Below are positions 1 through 8,553 of a stretch of DNA of 64,000 nt, in pieces. Position numbers and translations under genes: made by a program. Each line of letters begins with the position of its first letter. The first letter of the stretch is position 1. The DNA is from Flavobacterium sp. ALD4 (lineage in GTDB: Bacteria; Bacteroidota; Bacteroidia; Flavobacteriales; Flavobacteriaceae): the NCBI RefSeq assembly GCF_002836475.1, contig NZ_PJBJ01000030.1, forward strand, positions 310,001 to 374,000, given 5' to 3'. The notes under the pieces were generated by a model. The model was not told the DNA's origin. It ran no database searches and saw only the letters and a list, made by a program, of their open reading frames with translations.

Positions 1-566
1 ACCAAAATCTAAGAAAACAAACAACCAGAATCACGAGCGAAATTGACCGAATTATTGACTTAATGAATTCAGTTTTGATAATATCGAAAGATGACTCCGG
101 AAAGACTACATTCAAGCCAATAAAATTCGATTTAAAAGAACTCTGTAAAACTATAACAGACACTAGTTTCAGCCAAAATATCAAAGGCCAAAAAGTAGAT
201 CTATATTTTGAAGGAAATCAATTTTTAATTTATGCAGACAAAAACTTAATAGAGTATGCGATATTTAACGTACTAAACAATGCCTTTAAATACTCTGAAA
301 ATTGCAAAAATGTACAACTGAATTTAATTTCTAATAAATCTGAAATTCAAGTTGAAATACTAGACTTTGGTATTGGAATACCAAAAAAAGATCAGTCAAA
401 ACTATTTAACACTTTTTATAGAGCCAGCAATACTGATGGAATTCAAGGAACAGGTTTAGGTCTTTATATTGTTAAAACATTCATAGAAAAAAACTCAGGC
501 AAGATACAATTAGAAAGCATCCTTGGAAAAGGGACTAAAGTAACCCTACAATTACCAAAAGCATAA
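1..566 (+). CDS. Sensor histidine kinase, C-terminal part (5' end outside window)
   Basis: The reading frame is open from base 3 without a start, so this is the 3' end of a longer gene; the Met codon at 63 is internal. The first residues (...RITSEIDRIIDLMNSVLI) look like the second helix of a HisKA dimerisation domain. A complete HATPase_c domain follows: N box NVLNNAFKYSEN, G1 box DFGIGIP, F box LFNTFYRASN and G2 box GTGLGLYIV. The protein would autophosphorylate on an upstream His and pass phosphate to a response regulator. Sensor and His residue lie outside the window. The nearest regulator is the AraC-type one at 1456-2217, but that is convergent and about 890 bases away, so pairing is unproven. 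Confidence 0.9.
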   Translation, partial: QNLRKQTTRITSEIDRIIDLMNSVLIISKDDSGKTTFKPIKFDLKELCKTITDTSFSQNIKGQKVDLYFEGNQFLIYADKNLIEYAIFNVLNNAFKYSENCKNVQLNLISNKSEIQVEILDFGIGIPKKDQSKLFNTFYRASNTDGIQGTGLGLYIVKTFIEKNSGKIQLESILGKGTKVTLQLPKA

Positions 567-1455
567 ATTAAATCCTCTTTATAAAAAAACAACTAATTGT
601 TGATGAAACAACACAAAGAAAAACTACGCCCTGAGTCTTTATCACTGTCAGTCTCGAAGTAACTGAAACAAAAAAAGCAAGCAGCACAACTATAAATACT
701 GATATTATTCCGCACAAAATAAATATGGTAATTTTTAACGATAATTATCATCTTAAAAAGTATGGCTATAAATAATTTTTAGAATAATATCGATATCGCG
801 TTATTTACTAAAACTGAATTCTGAATGATAAAAAAAAGGATGTATGAAAAAGACTAACGCTAAAAAAAATAAGTTTTATATTAAAAGAAGATACCAAAAG
901 TATAAAATCAAATAATTTCATACAATTATTTGATTCCTTGTCTTAATAAAATTAAAAACTTATCATAACAGCTTACATTAAATATGATAATTAATTTGTT
1001 TTATCCCCCCGGATAAAATTTCCAGTAAGCTGTATGATAAGAGTTAAACCTACTTCGTAAAATTACTAAGTAAAAAAATAAAATCATTTACTTTTATTGA
1101 TAGCTAGTAAAAAACTACTATTAATTTAAAAAAGAAGTTCGTGATAATCAGAAAAATATATTTTTGTACTAAATACAAAGGCTCTATATAACTTTAAAAA
1201 AAAGTACAATTGCCATCATTAAAACAAATATAGTAAGTGTAAGGCAAAAATATAAAAGACAAGTTATTCTCTTAATTTTATTTGAATTTAAAGAAGTTTC
1301 TAAATTATTCCCAACTTCTTTTGAAGGTCTGCTTTTTATCAAAATATTAGTTTTAATTTATTAAGACTAAAGCTTCTATATTACTAAATATAAGGGGTTT
1401 TGACATTACTAGTAATACATGATTTAAAAATAAATACTATTAATTAAAAAATATT
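567..1455. other. Gene-free AT-rich region with two inverted repeats
   Basis: No credible coding sequence is seen in these 889 bases between two convergent signalling genes. Two strong inverted repeats stand out. The first has 11-base perfect arms at 907-917 and 924-934. The second has outer arms at 959-976 and 1025-1041 (17 pairs, one bulge) enclosing a hairpin with arms 999-1006 and 1011-1018 around a CCCC loop. These could be a small structured RNA, terminators or a decayed small mobile element. Confidence 0.6.
907..1041. repeat. Two consecutive inverted repeats (hairpins) in gene-free DNA
   Basis: Hairpin 1 has arms ATCAAATAATT and AATTATTTGAT (907-917, 924-934) with a 6-base loop. Structure 2 is a long-range stem (959-976 with 1025-1041; core TTATCATA.CAGCTTAC) that encloses an inner hairpin TTTTATCC-CCCC-GGATAAAA (999-1018). 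Neither is followed by a long T run on either strand, so simple intrinsic termination is not obvious. Confidence 0.6.
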
Positions 1456-2217
1456 TTATATTTGAGTGGATTTAACATAATCTCTTAAGGTCATGCCTAC
1501 ATACTTCTTAAAACTAGTCGAAAAATAAGACAAAGAATTAAAACCGGTCTCGTCTACTAAAAACTGCATATTCCTTTCTCCCAAGAAAATTAATTTAAGC
1601 GCATAATCCAATTTAAATTCTCTTATATACTGACTTATATTTTTTTTAGTGCGTTTTCTTATTTTTTTATCTAACGTGGATCTACTTACATGAAGTTGAA
1701 ATGCTAGTTCTTCAATATCTATAGTTTTCTTAATGTTTTTGGATAAAATAGCATTAACTGATAATAGAAAATCTCTTTCAGATAATTTTATTACAACTTT
1801 TGAAAAAGGATTAGGCTTATTTTCTTCTTCTATTTGACGCTTTAAATGTAAGATATTATTAATTTTAAGTATTAGCTCTCGAGTTTTGAACGGTTTCATA
1901 ATATAATCATTAACGCCATTCTCAAGTTGCTTGAACTTAGTTTGTTCATCAATATTAGCAGTGATAATTATGAAAGGAATAGTATTGAATTTACTGCTTT
2001 TTCTGATTTTTAAAAATAGTTCATCCCCACCCATAACAGGCATCATTAAATCACTTATTATAATGTCAGGCGAATTTCCATTCAGATACAGCAGCGCGTC
2101 ATAACCGTTTTTAAGCCATTTCACATCAAAATTACTTACCGTTAGCAAATCCATAATAGAATCTCCTAAAGCGAGGTTATCTTCAATTAAAACTATATTT
2201 TTTTTTGCCTCGACCAT
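1456..2217 (-). CDS. Response regulator with AraC-type DNA-binding domain
   Basis: The 253-residue protein has an N-terminal receiver domain (about 7-125) with acidic residues ED at 12-13, phospho-acceptor Asp56 in IIISDLMMP, a T/A switch region (IITAN) and the conserved Lys in IMKPF. An AraC/XylS double helix-turn-helix follows (about 150-250: IDIEELAFQLHVSRSTLDKKI and the second helix pair FNSLSYFSTSFKKYVGMTLRDY). It is therefore a phosphorylation-controlled transcription factor. It is divergent from the receiver-kinase hybrid at 2663, sharing a 445-base intergenic region, which suggests one signalling module. Its kinase and targets cannot be told from the sequence. Confidence 0.92.
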   Translation of the reverse strand: MVEAKKNIVLIEDNLALGDSIMDLLTVSNFDVKWLKNGYDALLYLNGNSPDIIISDLMMPVMGGDELFLKIRKSSKFNTIPFIIITANIDEQTKFKQLENGVNDYIMKPFKTRELILKINNILHLKRQIEEENKPNPFSKVVIKLSERDFLLSVNAILSKNIKKTIDIEELAFQLHVSRSTLDKKIRKRTKKNISQYIREFKLDYALKLIFLGERNMQFLVDETGFNSLSYFSTSFKKYVGMTLRDYVKSTQI

Positions 2218-2662
2218 ATGACAAAAATAAACATAAAAATATTAAATTAACTGTTAATTTTTTTTACTTAATGATACTTATTTATGTTGAAATTACGAAT
2301 TACAATAAATTTACTTTGGTTATTGAACTTGATAAATACAAATAATTTTAAGAAATCCAATTCCCGAAGAAAAAGCGTTTGCCTCATATAAAAAATTAGA
2401 GGAAAAAATAACTTTAAATACAGTATTGTCTCCAAAGCTAAAAGTCATCTTTAATCAGTTAAATAAAATTTGATAGTTTAAAAATCATTTACATGCAAGA
2501 ATTGGAAATAATTAAAATAAAACACATGCATTAATGGGTGCCTTTTAAAAAAAGTTAAAGCACTTCAATTAACCTAATTGCAATCCTTATAGAAAACGAA
2601 CCCTCATACCTCATTGAACAAAAAATAAAATATTAAAACCAAATTCACCTTACATCTTCCAA
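2218..2662. other. Divergent intergenic region between response regulator and hybrid kinase
   Basis: This 445-base AT-rich stretch must carry the promoters of both flanking signalling genes. No coding sequence, RNA gene or clear repeat is recognised. A partly open stretch around 2360-2470 is too short and interrupted to call. Confidence 0.5.
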
Positions 2663-3739
2663 ATGAATAAAAATAAAATACTGATTATTGATGATGAATT
2701 AAATATTAGAGAAACAATAAATGAATTACTCTGTCTAAAAAATTATGAGACTAAAACAGCTAATAATGGACAAGAAGCGCTTAATATTTTAGATACTTGG
2801 TTTCCTGACTTAATTATATGCGACATCATGATGCCAGTAATGGACGGGCAGGTTTTTCAAAACATAATAAAAAACAATAAATATCTAAGTACTATTCCTT
2901 TCATCTTTTTAACAGCGAAAATAGAAGATAACTTGATGCGTAGTTGTTTTAACGAGGGAGCTGATGACTTTTTAACCAAACCATTTAAGTCATCCGAGTT
3001 ATTAAAAGTAGTAGAGTCGAAAATAACAAGATTTGCAAAAATTAAAAATGCCAATAATTTCTATGCCGGTAACCTCAATATTCTATCTCACGAAATCAAT
3101 ACTCCTCTCCATGGAATCTTAGGTTCAATTAATTTGTTGATGGACGACACTCTTAATTTATCACAAGAGGATGTTATTATTTTTCAGGAAGGAATTAAAA
3201 CATCTGGCGAACGCTTGAATAGAACGATGCAAAATATAATTCATGTTGAGAACATCAAAAACAATAAATTCACAGTATCAAAAGATGATTGTGCAGAAAT
3301 TAAGAATGTTTTAAAGAATGTCTTAAATAAAATTTCATTGCATTATGAAAAACAAAAAAATAGAGTTGTATCTAGACTCACAACTGCAGAATTAGAAATT
3401 AGTAAAGCTGATCTGAATTTTATTTTGTTTGAGCTACTAGACAATGCATTAAAATTCTCCCCAAAAAAGAAAAAAGTAGTTATTGAAGGAAGCGTATTTA
3501 GCGATGATTACTATGAAATTAATATATTTGATTACGGAGTTGGATTTAAAGAAGAAGAGCTAAAATTAATTGACGCTACAGTGCAGTTTAATCGTGATGA
3601 AAGAGAGCAACAAGGACTAGGATTAGGACTTTTTATCACTAAATCTATCATAAAAAAATCTAATGGAATCATAAGTATTGCATCGAAAGAAAATGAAGGT
3701 TCTAAAATTTCCATTTTACTTCCTATCCACAAGAAATAA
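2663..3739 (+). CDS. Receiver-histidine kinase hybrid (response regulator fused to kinase)
   Basis: The 358-residue cytoplasmic protein has its receiver domain first: acidic pair D10-D11, phospho-acceptor Asp54 in ICDIMMP, Thr84, Lys106 in FLTKPF. Next comes a HisKA-type dimerisation domain with H143 in ILSHEINTPLHGILG, then an HATPase_c domain (N box ELLDNALKFSP, G1 DYGVGF, G2 GLGLGLF). There is no membrane segment or sensory domain. This order suggests that an upstream kinase phosphorylates the receiver and thereby tunes the output kinase. The start is the ATG at 2663. It is divergent from the AraC-type regulator and may feed it. Confidence 0.92.
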   Translation: MNKNKILIIDDELNIRETINELLCLKNYETKTANNGQEALNILDTWFPDLIICDIMMPVMDGQVFQNIIKNNKYLSTIPFIFLTAKIEDNLMRSCFNEGADDFLTKPFKSSELLKVVESKITRFAKIKNANNFYAGNLNILSHEINTPLHGILGSINLLMDDTLNLSQEDVIIFQEGIKTSGERLNRTMQNIIHVENIKNNKFTVSKDDCAEIKNVLKNVLNKISLHYEKQKNRVVSRLTTAELEISKADLNFILFELLDNALKFSPKKKKVVIEGSVFSDDYYEINIFDYGVGFKEEELKLIDATVQFNRDEREQQGLGLGLFITKSIIKKSNGIISIASKENEGSKISILLPIHKK

Positions 3740-3772
3740 CCCCTTTCCTGATTCAATATCCGGAAGGGGGTT
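3738..3772 (+). terminator. Possible weak terminator after the hybrid kinase
   Basis: An inverted repeat AACCCCTTTCC / GGAAGGGGGTT begins at the stop codon of the hybrid kinase. The T run that follows is poor, so it is a weak candidate. Confidence 0.4.
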
Positions 3773-3914
3773 GTTAAGTAAGTCAAAATAAACCTAATTA
3801 AAATCAAATCGAACACCCGAGAAACATTGTTTTGTTTAATCGTATTAGACTTAAACATCGGGTTTAGATTGTACTTCAAATAATTGATTATTATATCTTT
3901 TTCTAACGAACGAA

Positions 3915-4892
3915 TTATTTTTTTCTTTCAATTACGTAATTCACCATCAAGATTAAGGCATCTTTAAAATCTGAAGTAGGATAATTTTCTAATAACAAAA
4001 GTGCTTCCTGCTGAAATTCAAGCATTTTATTTTCAGCATAAAGCAAACCGTCATTATTTTTCACAAAAGCAATAACTGCCTTAACGCGATTTTTGTCTTT
4101 GTTATGATTTTTAATCGAATTAATCAACCATGACTTTTCTTTAGAAGTACAAGTATTTAGAACATAGATTAGCGGCAAAGTCATCTTTTGTTCCTTAATG
4201 TCAATACCTGTGGGTTTCCCAATAGCATCTTCAGTATAATCAAACAAATCATCTTTAATTTGGAATGCCATTCCGATCAGCTCTCCAAACTTTCTCATAT
4301 TCTCTACCTGAATCTCATCGTCAATAACTGATTTTGCGCCAAGAGCGCAACAGGCGGCAATAAGTGTTGCGGTTTTTTTTCGAATAATTTCATAATAAAT
4401 ATCTTCCGTGATATCAAGTCTTCTCGCTTTTTCTATCTGGAGCAATTCGCCTTCGCTCATTTCCCGAACAGCGATTGAAATTATTTTCAACAAATCAAAA
4501 TCACCGTTGTCAATAGAAAGCAACAAGCCTTTTGAGAGTAAATAGTCTCCAACGAGTACTGCAATTTTATTTTTCCAAAGTGCATTGATGGAGAAAAACC
4601 CTCTTCTGCGATTACTGTCATCCACTACATCATCATGAACCAAAGTTGCGGTATGAATTAGTTCAATAACACAAGCTCCACGATAGGTTCTTTCGTTCAC
4701 AATTCCTGCAGAAACCATTTTAGCCGTCAAAAAAACGAACATGGGGCGCATTTGCTTCCCTTTTCGGTTCACTATGTAATACGTAATTCTGTTCAACAAA
4801 GCCACTTGTGAGGTCATCGATTCATAGAACTTTTTTTCAAAAAGTTCCATTTCTTTAAAGATGGGCTGTTTTATTTGAGAAGTAACATTCAT
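3915..4892 (-). CDS. Polyprenyl (trans-isoprenyl) diphosphate synthase
   Basis: The 325-residue protein carries both aspartate-rich motifs of all-trans prenyl synthases: HDDVVDDSNRRRG (first, with the following Arg pair) and KDDLFDYTED (second). It condenses isopentenyl diphosphate onto an allylic diphosphate. In this phylum the long-chain product normally forms the side chain of menaquinone, so an octaprenyl- or heptaprenyl-type enzyme (IspB-like) is likely, but chain length cannot be read safely from sequence. Length is normal for the family. The gene is transcribed away from the phosphatase remnant and rlmN. Confidence 0.92.
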   Translation of the reverse strand: MNVTSQIKQPIFKEMELFEKKFYESMTSQVALLNRITYYIVNRKGKQMRPMFVFLTAKMVSAGIVNERTYRGACVIELIHTATLVHDDVVDDSNRRRGFFSINALWKNKIAVLVGDYLLSKGLLLSIDNGDFDLLKIISIAVREMSEGELLQIEKARRLDITEDIYYEIIRKKTATLIAACCALGAKSVIDDEIQVENMRKFGELIGMAFQIKDDLFDYTEDAIGKPTGIDIKEQKMTLPLIYVLNTCTSKEKSWLINSIKNHNKDKNRVKAVIAFVKNNDGLLYAENKMLEFQQEALLLLENYPTSDFKDALILMVNYVIERKK

Positions 4893-5121
4893 TTAGAACA
4901 CAAAGTTACACCTTTTAACAAACATATATAGCCTTAGTATTAATTTTAATACAATCTATATTAAATAATTGTTAGCTTAAAAAAGAGTCTGAATTACAGT
5001 ATTTACAAAGCTAACCTAATATTAATTGTGACAAACGTTTTGTTAAACTTACCTTAATCCAATGCAGTAATTGGTGTTTTAAGTTTGCCCAACAAAAACT
5101 AATAAACCACGTGTTTTGTAA

Positions 5122-5502
5122 ATCTCTTCTGGAGAAACTTATGAATGGGCGCATGCCGGTTTTTATCGTTCGTATCTGGATGCAGCTCATCAAGTCGATG
5201 CATGTATCAAAGAGATTTGGGATTTTCTTAAAAATGACCCTCATTATATAGACAAAACTGCTTTAGTTTTCACTACTGATCACGGTAGTGGTGATAAAGC
5301 AAAAACAGAATGGACGAGTCATGGAAATACGTTTGAAGGATCTTCAGCAATATGGTTTGCGGCTAAAGGGCCAAAAATAGAAATGAAAATAGAATCTAAA
5401 TTGTATCAAAATAAATTTGTGCAAACAATGGCAAAAATAATAGACTATACGTCTGAAGCGGAGCACCCGATTGCCGAAGAAATTACAGGCGTAATCAAAT
5501 AA
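5122..5502 (+). pseudogene. Remnant of an alkaline phosphatase/sulfatase-superfamily gene (C-terminal part)
   Basis: The plus-strand frame open from 5122 to the stop at 5500-5502 encodes about 125 residues that look like the C-terminal end of a secreted alkaline-phosphatase/sulfatase-fold hydrolase: WAHAGFYRSYLDAAHQVD, then the metal-binding motif FTTDHGSGD, then WTSHGNTFEGSSAIWFAA. There is no start codon in a sensible place, and a stop sits just upstream at 5119-5121. The N-terminal two thirds, including the nucleophile region, are absent from the preceding 230 bases. It is therefore a truncated, presumably inactive gene. The exact family is uncertain. Confidence 0.75.
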
Positions 5503-5522
5503 TACAAAACTAATTTTTTTAC

Positions 5523-5555
5523 AAAAAGGGTTTGACTTTTCATTCAAACCCTTTT
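5523..5555. terminator. Bidirectional terminator
   Basis: A hairpin AAAAGGGTTTGA / TCAAACCCTTTT with an 8-base loop lies between the phosphatase remnant (+) and rlmN (-). It is flanked by T-rich tracts on the plus strand and A-rich tracts on the other side, so it can serve both. Confidence 0.75.
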
Positions 5556-5590
5556 CTAATTTCGATTCTTAATTATTTATTTTTATCAAA

Positions 5591-6634
5591 CTATGCTTGT
5601 TTATTTGCTAATTGCCCACAAGCGGCATCAATATCTTTTCCACGACTTCGTCTTACTTTGACCACGATCCCACTCGACTCCAACGCTTTTATGTAGGCAT
5701 TAGTAGCATCTTCAGAGGCCTGCTGAAATTCACCATCATCTATAGGATTATATTCTATCAGGTTCACTTTGCAAGGAACATATTTACAGAATTTCACTAA
5801 CGCATCTATGGACTCTTTATTATCATTAATGTCTTTCCAAACCACATATTCGTATGAAATTTTGCTTTTTGTTTTTCTATACCAATATTCCAATGATTCT
5901 CGTAAATCGGCCAAAGGGAAATTTTTACTGAAAGGCATTATTTGGGAACGAATCTCATCGATAGCAGAATGCAGTGAGACCGCTAACTTTACTTTCACAT
6001 CGTCATCTGCTAATTTTTTAATCATTTTTGGCACTCCTGAAGTAGAAACCATAATTCTTTTTGGAGACATGCCTAAACCTTCTGACGAAGTAATCATTTC
6101 GATTGCTTTCATCATATTGTTATAGTTCATAAGCGGTTCTCCCATTCCCATAAAAACAATATTTGATAAAGGGTGATTGTAATACAAACGACTCTCCTTA
6201 TCTATAGCCAATACCTGATCGTAAATCTCGCCGGGCTCTAAATTTCTCATTCTTTTTAATCGTGCGGTGGCGCAAAAACTACAATCTAAACTGCAACCCA
6301 CCTGACTAGAAACGCAGGCTGTTGTTCTTGTATTGGTAGGAATCAAAACAGATTCTACCACTAAACCATCATGCAAACGAACTGCATTTTTTATGGTTCC
6401 GTCGTCAGAACGCTGTATCGTATCCACTTTAATGTGGTTGATGACAAAGTTACTTTCTAACATGGCACGTGTTTCCTTAGAAATATTAGTCATATCCTCA
6501 AAACTATGGGCGCCTTTGCTCCATAACCATTCATAAACTTGATTCCCACGAAAAGCTTTGTCGCCTTGGGTAACAAAAAATTCACGTAATAATTCTTTAG
6601 ATACTGCTCGTATGTCTTTTTTCTCAATTTGCAT
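5591..6634 (-). CDS. rlmN: 23S rRNA (adenine2503-C2)-methyltransferase RlmN
   Basis: The 347-residue radical-SAM enzyme has the cluster-binding motif CxxxCxxC (C114, C118, C121 in VGCSLDCSFCATA) and the C-terminal catalytic region RSRGKDIDAACGQL, whose Cys forms the protein-RNA intermediate in this family. It methylates C2 of A2503 in 23S rRNA and, in studied homologues, A37 of some tRNAs. Length is typical. The ATG at 6634 sits only four bases after a TAAATTTG box (6639-6646, minus strand), so the transcript may be leaderless. A shared hairpin terminator lies downstream. Confidence 0.97.
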   Translation of the reverse strand: MQIEKKDIRAVSKELLREFFVTQGDKAFRGNQVYEWLWSKGAHSFEDMTNISKETRAMLESNFVINHIKVDTIQRSDDGTIKNAVRLHDGLVVESVLIPTNTRTTACVSSQVGCSLDCSFCATARLKRMRNLEPGEIYDQVLAIDKESRLYYNHPLSNIVFMGMGEPLMNYNNMMKAIEMITSSEGLGMSPKRIMVSTSGVPKMIKKLADDDVKVKLAVSLHSAIDEIRSQIMPFSKNFPLADLRESLEYWYRKTKSKISYEYVVWKDINDNKESIDALVKFCKYVPCKVNLIEYNPIDDGEFQQASEDATNAYIKALESSGIVVKVRRSRGKDIDAACGQLANKQA

Positions 6635-6638
6635 GCTG

Positions 6639-6646
6639 CAAATTTA
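6639..6646 (-). promoter_or_regulatory. -7 promoter box of rlmN
   Basis: TAAATTTG on the minus strand matches the Bacteroidota -7 consensus TAnnTTTG. The rlmN start codon begins four bases downstream, which predicts transcription starting at or very near the start codon. Confidence 0.5.
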
Positions 6647-6715
6647 ATAACAATTTCTTGATTTGTTGTTTTGATAATTTAATAACTTTACCGCAAATTG
6701 AAAAAACCCGTACAA

Positions 6716-7357
6716 ATGCACTTCATTTCCCAAGAGTTAGAAGATTACATCGAGCAACACTCTGAAAAAGAACCTCAATTATTAGCCGCATTAAATAAAG
6801 AAACCTATCAGAAAATTTTATTGCCTCGCATGTTAAGCGGGCATTTTCAAGGTCGCGTTTTGAGCATGTTAGCTAAATTGATTCGTCCAGTAAACATTCT
6901 AGAAATCGGAACGTATACGGGCTATTCTGCTTTGTGTCTGTGCGAAGGAATGCTAGATGGCGGACAATTACATACAATTGACATTAAAGAAGAATTGGTT
7001 GACTTCCAAAGGAAGCATTTTGACAAGTCACCATGGGGAAACCAAATCATACAGCACCTAGGAGAAGCAGTGAATATTATACCAACACTGGATTTAAAAT
7101 TTGATTTAGTATTTATTGATGCCGATAAAGAAAACTACATTAATTATTTTAATATCATTTTACCGAAAATGAATAAAGGAGGAATTATTCTTTCTGATAA
7201 TGTCTTGTGGAGCGGAAAAGTATTGGAACCGGTACACCCGAACGACGTGAGTACCAAAATACTGATAGAATACAACCAATTACTAAAAAATGACCCTCGG
7301 GTCGAAACCGTTCTTTTACCTATCAGAGATGGCTTAACAGTAAGTCGAGTACTCTAG
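6716..7357 (+). CDS. Class I SAM-dependent O-methyltransferase (catechol/caffeoyl type)
   Basis: The 213-residue protein has the SAM-binding loop EIGTYTGYSAL, the metal-binding acidic motif VFIDADKENYINYF and the second metal region ILSDNVLWSGKV. These are hallmarks of the small metal-dependent O-methyltransferases related to catechol and caffeoyl-CoA O-methyltransferases. The natural substrate is unknown. The ATG at 6716 (protein beginning MHFISQELEDYIEQ) is chosen over an in-frame TTG at 6698, because a TAACTTTA promoter-like box at 6683-6690 would leave no leader for the TTG. It is divergent from rlmN. Confidence 0.9.
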   Translation: MHFISQELEDYIEQHSEKEPQLLAALNKETYQKILLPRMLSGHFQGRVLSMLAKLIRPVNILEIGTYTGYSALCLCEGMLDGGQLHTIDIKEELVDFQRKHFDKSPWGNQIIQHLGEAVNIIPTLDLKFDLVFIDADKENYINYFNIILPKMNKGGIILSDNVLWSGKVLEPVHPNDVSTKILIEYNQLLKNDPRVETVLLPIRDGLTVSRVL

Positions 7358-7403
7358 ATTCCTAAATTTTAAGAAACCGCTCTTCTTTCTAAGACGACTG
7401 TCA

Positions 7404-7545
7404 TAGCCCAGATGAATATAAAAATCCTTGTGGCTGAAAATGATTTTTTTCTAAACAAAAAAGAGCGACCAACGGAAGCTCCTTTATTGTGATTGAAAAG
7501 ACCATTTTCAGTCATAAGATTGAAATGAACAGCTGGAATTGCTCC
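7404..7545 (+). ncRNA. Conserved structured intergenic element, copy 1 (long-insert form)
   Basis: Starts TAGCCCAGATGAATATAAAA and continues ATCC; ends AAGATTGAAATGAACAGC then TGGAATTGCTCC. These flanks match the element at 42458-42550. Between them, arms 7427-7442 (CTTGTGGCTGAAAATG) and 7503-7518 (CATTTTCAGTCATAAG) pair over 16 positions with one G-U and one mismatch, enclosing 60 extra bases. It lies between two convergent genes and touches the stop codon of the PAP2 gene. The function is unknown; RNA gene, 3' regulatory structure and miniature mobile element are all possible. Confidence 0.6.
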
Positions 7546-8117
7546 TAAAAATTAAAAAGTGGAAAATACTTTTTCTGGACTGTTTGATATATTTTAAACA
7601 CTAAATACCCGGAAAATATCCCGAATAGATACCCACATAAAATATCTATTGGATAATGCAATCCTAAATAGATTCTACTATAAGCGAAGACTAGTGGCCA
7701 TAAGAATAACATGTAGCCATATTTGTTATGGCGATGCATAACGCAATACATAAATGTGGCAACTGCCATACTATTTGAAGCGTGACCTGAGAAGAAACTA
7801 AAGGAACTACGACTTTGAACCACTCGTATTATGGTATTGATTTCGGGATTACTGCAAGGACGCAATCTTTGAAATCCATTTTTAAACAGATTAGTTGCCT
7901 GATCCGTGAATGTAATTAAAACGGCGATCGCCAAAATAAAATACAAAGTTTGTTTTCCTCCCAATTTTTTATAAATAAAAAACAATAAAAAAAGAAAAAA
8001 GGGAGTCCAATATAGTTGTTTGGTAATTGTTAACCAAAGACCGTCATACCTTTCTGAACCTAAACCATTCAAGAAAATCAGCAATTCAGTATCTAGAGAC
8101 AGAATTTGATCCAGCAT
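7545..8117 (-). CDS. PAP2-family membrane phosphatase
   Basis: The 190-residue integral membrane protein carries the three PAP2 signature blocks: the Lys/Arg-Pro block FKNGFQRLRPC, the SGH block SFFSGHASNS and the R/H block YSRIYLGLHYPIDIL. Several hydrophobic segments surround them. Family members remove phosphate from lipid phosphates such as phosphatidic acid, phosphatidylglycerol phosphate or undecaprenyl diphosphate; which one cannot be told here. Its ATG overlaps the stop of the upstream tatA-like gene by one base (TAATG), so the two are translationally coupled. Confidence 0.92.
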   Translation of the reverse strand: MLDQILSLDTELLIFLNGLGSERYDGLWLTITKQLYWTPFFLFLLFFIYKKLGGKQTLYFILAIAVLITFTDQATNLFKNGFQRLRPCSNPEINTIIRVVQSRSSFSFFSGHASNSMAVATFMYCVMHRHNKYGYMLFLWPLVFAYSRIYLGLHYPIDILCGYLFGIFSGYLVFKIYQTVQKKYFPLFNF

Positions 8118-8443
8118 TATTTATTGCGCTTTACAGGTCCCGTAATATCTTCTATGTCTTCCTTCACTTTATTAGCCTCAGTAATAGAATCACCCATAAG
8201 GTCATTCTTAACTTTATCGACCTGGGTATTAAAGTTGCCGGTTAAATCTGACAGGGATTTTGAATCAAGACCATTAGCCTCGACTCCTTTTTGAATTTCA
8301 CTTTTTATGTCGTTAGTCGCGTGTTTTAATTGCGCCATAGCCTTACCCATAGCACGTGCCATTTCCGGCACCTTATCTGAACCAAAAAGCATTAGAACAA
8401 TAAACAATATAAAAACCAACTCTCCTCCTCCTATGCCAAACAT
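8117..8443 (-). CDS. tatA: Sec-independent translocase TatA/TatE-family protein
   Basis: The 108-residue protein starts MFGIGGGELVFILFIVLMLF, a short hydrophobic segment, followed by the amphipathic helix GSDKVPEMARAMGKAMAQLK and a charged tail, as in TatA/TatB. TatA oligomers form the pore for folded twin-arginine substrates. The start at 8443 is preferred to an in-frame start at 8476 because a TATCTTTG promoter box (8465-8472, minus strand) lies between the two. It is the first gene of a pair with the PAP2 phosphatase. Whether it acts as TatA or TatB is not decided by sequence alone. Confidence 0.9.
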   Translation of the reverse strand: MFGIGGGELVFILFIVLMLFGSDKVPEMARAMGKAMAQLKHATNDIKSEIQKGVEANGLDSKSLSDLTGNFNTQVDKVKNDLMGDSITEANKVKEDIEDITGPVKRNK

Positions 8444-8464
8444 AATTATCAATTTTAAGTGGTA

Positions 8465-8472
8465 CAAAGATA
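8465..8472 (-). promoter_or_regulatory. -7 promoter box of the tatA-PAP2 operon
   Basis: TATCTTTG on the minus strand is a close match to TAnnTTTG. Its position puts transcription start near 8458, upstream of the ATG at 8443 and downstream of the alternative start at 8476. Confidence 0.6.
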
Positions 8473-8507
8473 CCAAATTTAGAATCCCTGACTTTTAAAT
8501 TTTTCAT

Positions 8508-8541
8508 AAAAAAAAAGACTCTAAAAGAGTCTTTTTTTTTT
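8508..8541 (-). terminator. Intrinsic terminator of the M1 peptidase transcript
   Basis: AAGACTCT-aaa-AGAGTCTT hairpin flanked by long A and T tracts on both sides. It lies downstream of the M1 peptidase (-) and just upstream of the tatA promoter. Confidence 0.85.
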
Positions 8542-8553
8542 AATGCTTATTCT

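Noticed and set aside
2663..3739. Receiver-first hybrid kinase as an unusual architecture
   Set aside because: Receiver-HisKA-HATPase proteins without sensor domains are common; nothing in the motifs is aberrant.
3532..3879. A 115-codon antisense frame over the end of the hybrid kinase
   Set aside because: It overlaps the conserved HATPase domain on the other strand and crosses the hairpin downstream; no sign of its own expression.
5011..5547. Two minus-strand open frames opposite the phosphatase remnant
   Set aside because: The plus strand carries recognisable family motifs; the minus frames do not resemble any protein.
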